Shown here: one piece after another, positions 62,929-64,000 of the stretch
How the letters are laid out: each line of letters opens with the position of its first letter
Numbering within the stretch: the stretch's first letter is position 1
Assembly (NCBI GenBank): GCA_963580285.1
Contig: OY757025.1
Coordinates: 122,656,742-122,720,741 of the forward strand
Length of the DNA stretch: 64,000 nt
Source: Lucinisca nassula
Taxonomy: Eukaryota; Mollusca; Bivalvia; Lucinida; Lucinidae
Direction of reading: 5' to 3'
The notes under the pieces: model-generated
The model's input: only the letters and a program-made list of their open reading frames with translations
The model's database searches: none
What the model was told of the DNA's origin: nothing
Translations under genes and position numbers: made by a program

Positions 62929-63272
62929 CATTACGATAACTCGCCCGTGCTACAATGCATTTTTCACATCTCCAAAATGGCTACTTTTCTGATGAAAATT
63001 CTTGATAGTTTTGTAATAAATGTTCAAAACATAGATTGAGGGTGCTTGTTAGAACCGCCTCAGTGAGGCGGTTTTAACGAGTACCAACCTATGTCTTGGA
63101 GCAGAAATAAGAAAAACAATGTATACCCCCGTAAACCCCAGTTTTCTCTATGTTTGTGTGTCTTTCCTTTTGGGGTCTCTGATGGCAGCTGTGGGTTGAT
63201 TGGTTCGATTCCTGATCATTGCATCCACTTCTATTAAGGGGGTCTTCATTTCACGGACTAGTTCACATGATG
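62929..63272 (+). repeat. Family A1 copy split by a short family C piece
   Basis: CATTACGATAACTCGCCCG to CTAGTTCACATGATG. At 63152-63235 an 84-bp C 3' end replaces part of the right stem (TTTTCTCTAT then GTTTGTGTGTCTTTCC). Confidence 0.85.
63152..63235 (+). mobile_element. Minimal family C insertion (84 bp)
   Basis: Only TTTGTGTGTCTTTCCTTTTG through GATTCCTGATCATTG to CTTCTATTA. The shortest C copy. It shares the exact 3' end. Confidence 0.7.
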
Positions 63273-63307
63273 CCAATTCTAACATGATGAATTTGTTTCG
63301 TTATGTG

Positions 63308-63357
63308 CATTACGTTATGCCTTGTGGGTGCTTTAGACACGTTTTAATTAGGATTAT
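63308..63357. repeat. 50-bp direct repeat, right copy
   Basis: CATTACGTTATGCCTTGTGG, GTGCTTTAGACACGTTTTAA, TTAGGATTA, about 90 percent identical to 62877-62928. Confidence 0.8.
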
Positions 63358-63632
63358 TTTTCAGACGAATTGTCATGATCAATAATTAGTTTCTATAATC
63401 CACTCTGTTTTCCGACAGAAAATAAGCAGTTGTATTCTTGCAGTACGACCATTTCGAAAATGGCTAACTAAAGCCGTACGAGTCGAATATGCACAATAGT
63501 AGGAAAGGTAATGACGTGGACACGGCCTTGGCTTCTTACCTCGGAATCAAGAGAGTCTCGAGTCCGTAGTTATATACAATATTTCTTCCATCTTTACTGA
63601 CAATGACAAATCTTAATCATATTTGAGAAATG
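63358..63632. other. Unassigned
   Basis: Presumed 3' flank of the ORF that follows on the minus strand. No other feature. Confidence 0.45.
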
Positions 63633-64000
63633 TTAATATTTGTGTGTTCTAAGATGACTGAAGAGACCGATTACAGCTCTGAATTGTCTGTTGCAAATAG
63701 AGCAACAGATGCTAGAAGAAGACTGCTCTGTTGGTGATGCCTTAGCTCTGGCTTTGCGCTGTGCACGTTTCTGCTCAGTTTCACTAATACTTTTTGCCTC
63801 ATATTCATTGGCACCCCTTTTGATGAGATCTCGCCACTTTGCTCCGTCCTGTGTAATTTGTTCCCACGACTCTGTTGGAATGTTGAAGTCCCTGAGAGAG
63901 GCTTTGAGGGTGTCCTTGTAGCGCTTCTTCTGACCGCCTTGGGAGCGTTTGCCCATTTCTAGTTCTCCATAGAGAAATTTCTTTGGCAAACGTTCCTCGG
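63633..64000 (-). CDS. C-terminal end of a LINE-type polyprotein, partial, with C2H2 finger
   Basis: The frame is open from the window edge to a TAA at 63633. No real start is seen: the first candidate at 63989 is TTG, so the coding region begins outside the window. It reads ERLPKKFLYGELEMGKRSQG, then GQKKRYKDTLKASLRDF, a basic/Ala stretch, and a classical C2H2 finger CSICNRQFRAVIGLFSHLRTH at the C-terminus. GELxxGKRSQGGQKKRFKD followed by one C2H2 finger is, as I recall, a widespread C-terminal module of non-LTR retrotransposon RT proteins in animals. Whether the rest is intact cannot be told. Confidence 0.75.
   Translation of the reverse strand, partial: EERLPKKFLYGELEMGKRSQGGQKKRYKDTLKASLRDFNIPTESWEQITQDGAKWRDLIKRGANEYEAKSISETEQKRAQRKARAKASPTEQSSSSICCSICNRQFRAVIGLFSHLRTHKY

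Overview
This window is repeat-rich eukaryotic DNA with no host gene I can support. Eukaryote is clear from tRNA-headed SINEs, two-ORF non-LTR retrotransposons, mariner transposons and many microsatellites. A bivalve mollusc is my best guess. It rests on recollection of similar bivalve repeats (SINE tails reading GACGTTAAACC, tetranucleotide-plus-tandem-core elements resembling oyster pearl elements), not on a search.

Layout. 1-9.4 kb: anonymous palindromic and tandem repeats. 9.4-11 kb: a mariner (9511-10825) inside a copy of the main palindromic repeat, called family A here. 11-17 kb: SINEs, a 39-bp array closed by a palindrome (12.1-12.5 kb), an array of palindromes (13.4-14.6 kb) and a 38-bp minisatellite open in three frames (16.0-16.8 kb). 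17-26 kb: interleaved copies of families A, B and C. 26-31 kb: a reverse-transcriptase relic, a 5'-truncated LINE with target duplication, a poly(A) retroposon and a TA-flanked MITE. 34.6-41.9 kb: the centrepiece, a full-length LINE of about 7.1 kb on the minus strand with two long ORFs, flanked by a 60-bp duplication. 42-46 kb: more A and C, including an RT relic joined to family C. 46.2-48.9 kb: a pearl-like element with about 16 tandem units rich in AGGTCA half-sites. 49-64 kb: A, B and C copies, a decayed second mariner, a 79-bp array, a tRNA SINE and the end of another LINE-type ORF running off the right edge.

Family names used below. A: a palindromic element of about 270 bp with short terminal inverted repeats and about 30 copies, in two subfamilies (A1 begins CATTACGATAACACACCCG; A2 begins CATTACGAAAACACGCC). 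B: a SINE-like element of about 300 bp with a CAAA-type tail and 11-14-bp target duplications. C: a repeat with a constant 3' end and variable 5' truncation, which I interpret as the 3' part of an element carrying a YLDD reverse transcriptase. G, H and I: smaller palindromic families. S1 to S4: tRNA-headed SINEs. Only the 34.7-41.8 kb LINE looks potentially capable of coding for its own mobility. Its endonuclease carries an unusual S-R-H in place of S-D-H.

Nested insertions give a relative chronology. A predates mariner, the pearl-like array and one late C copy. The pearl-like array predates a B insertion. One B copy predates a C insertion.
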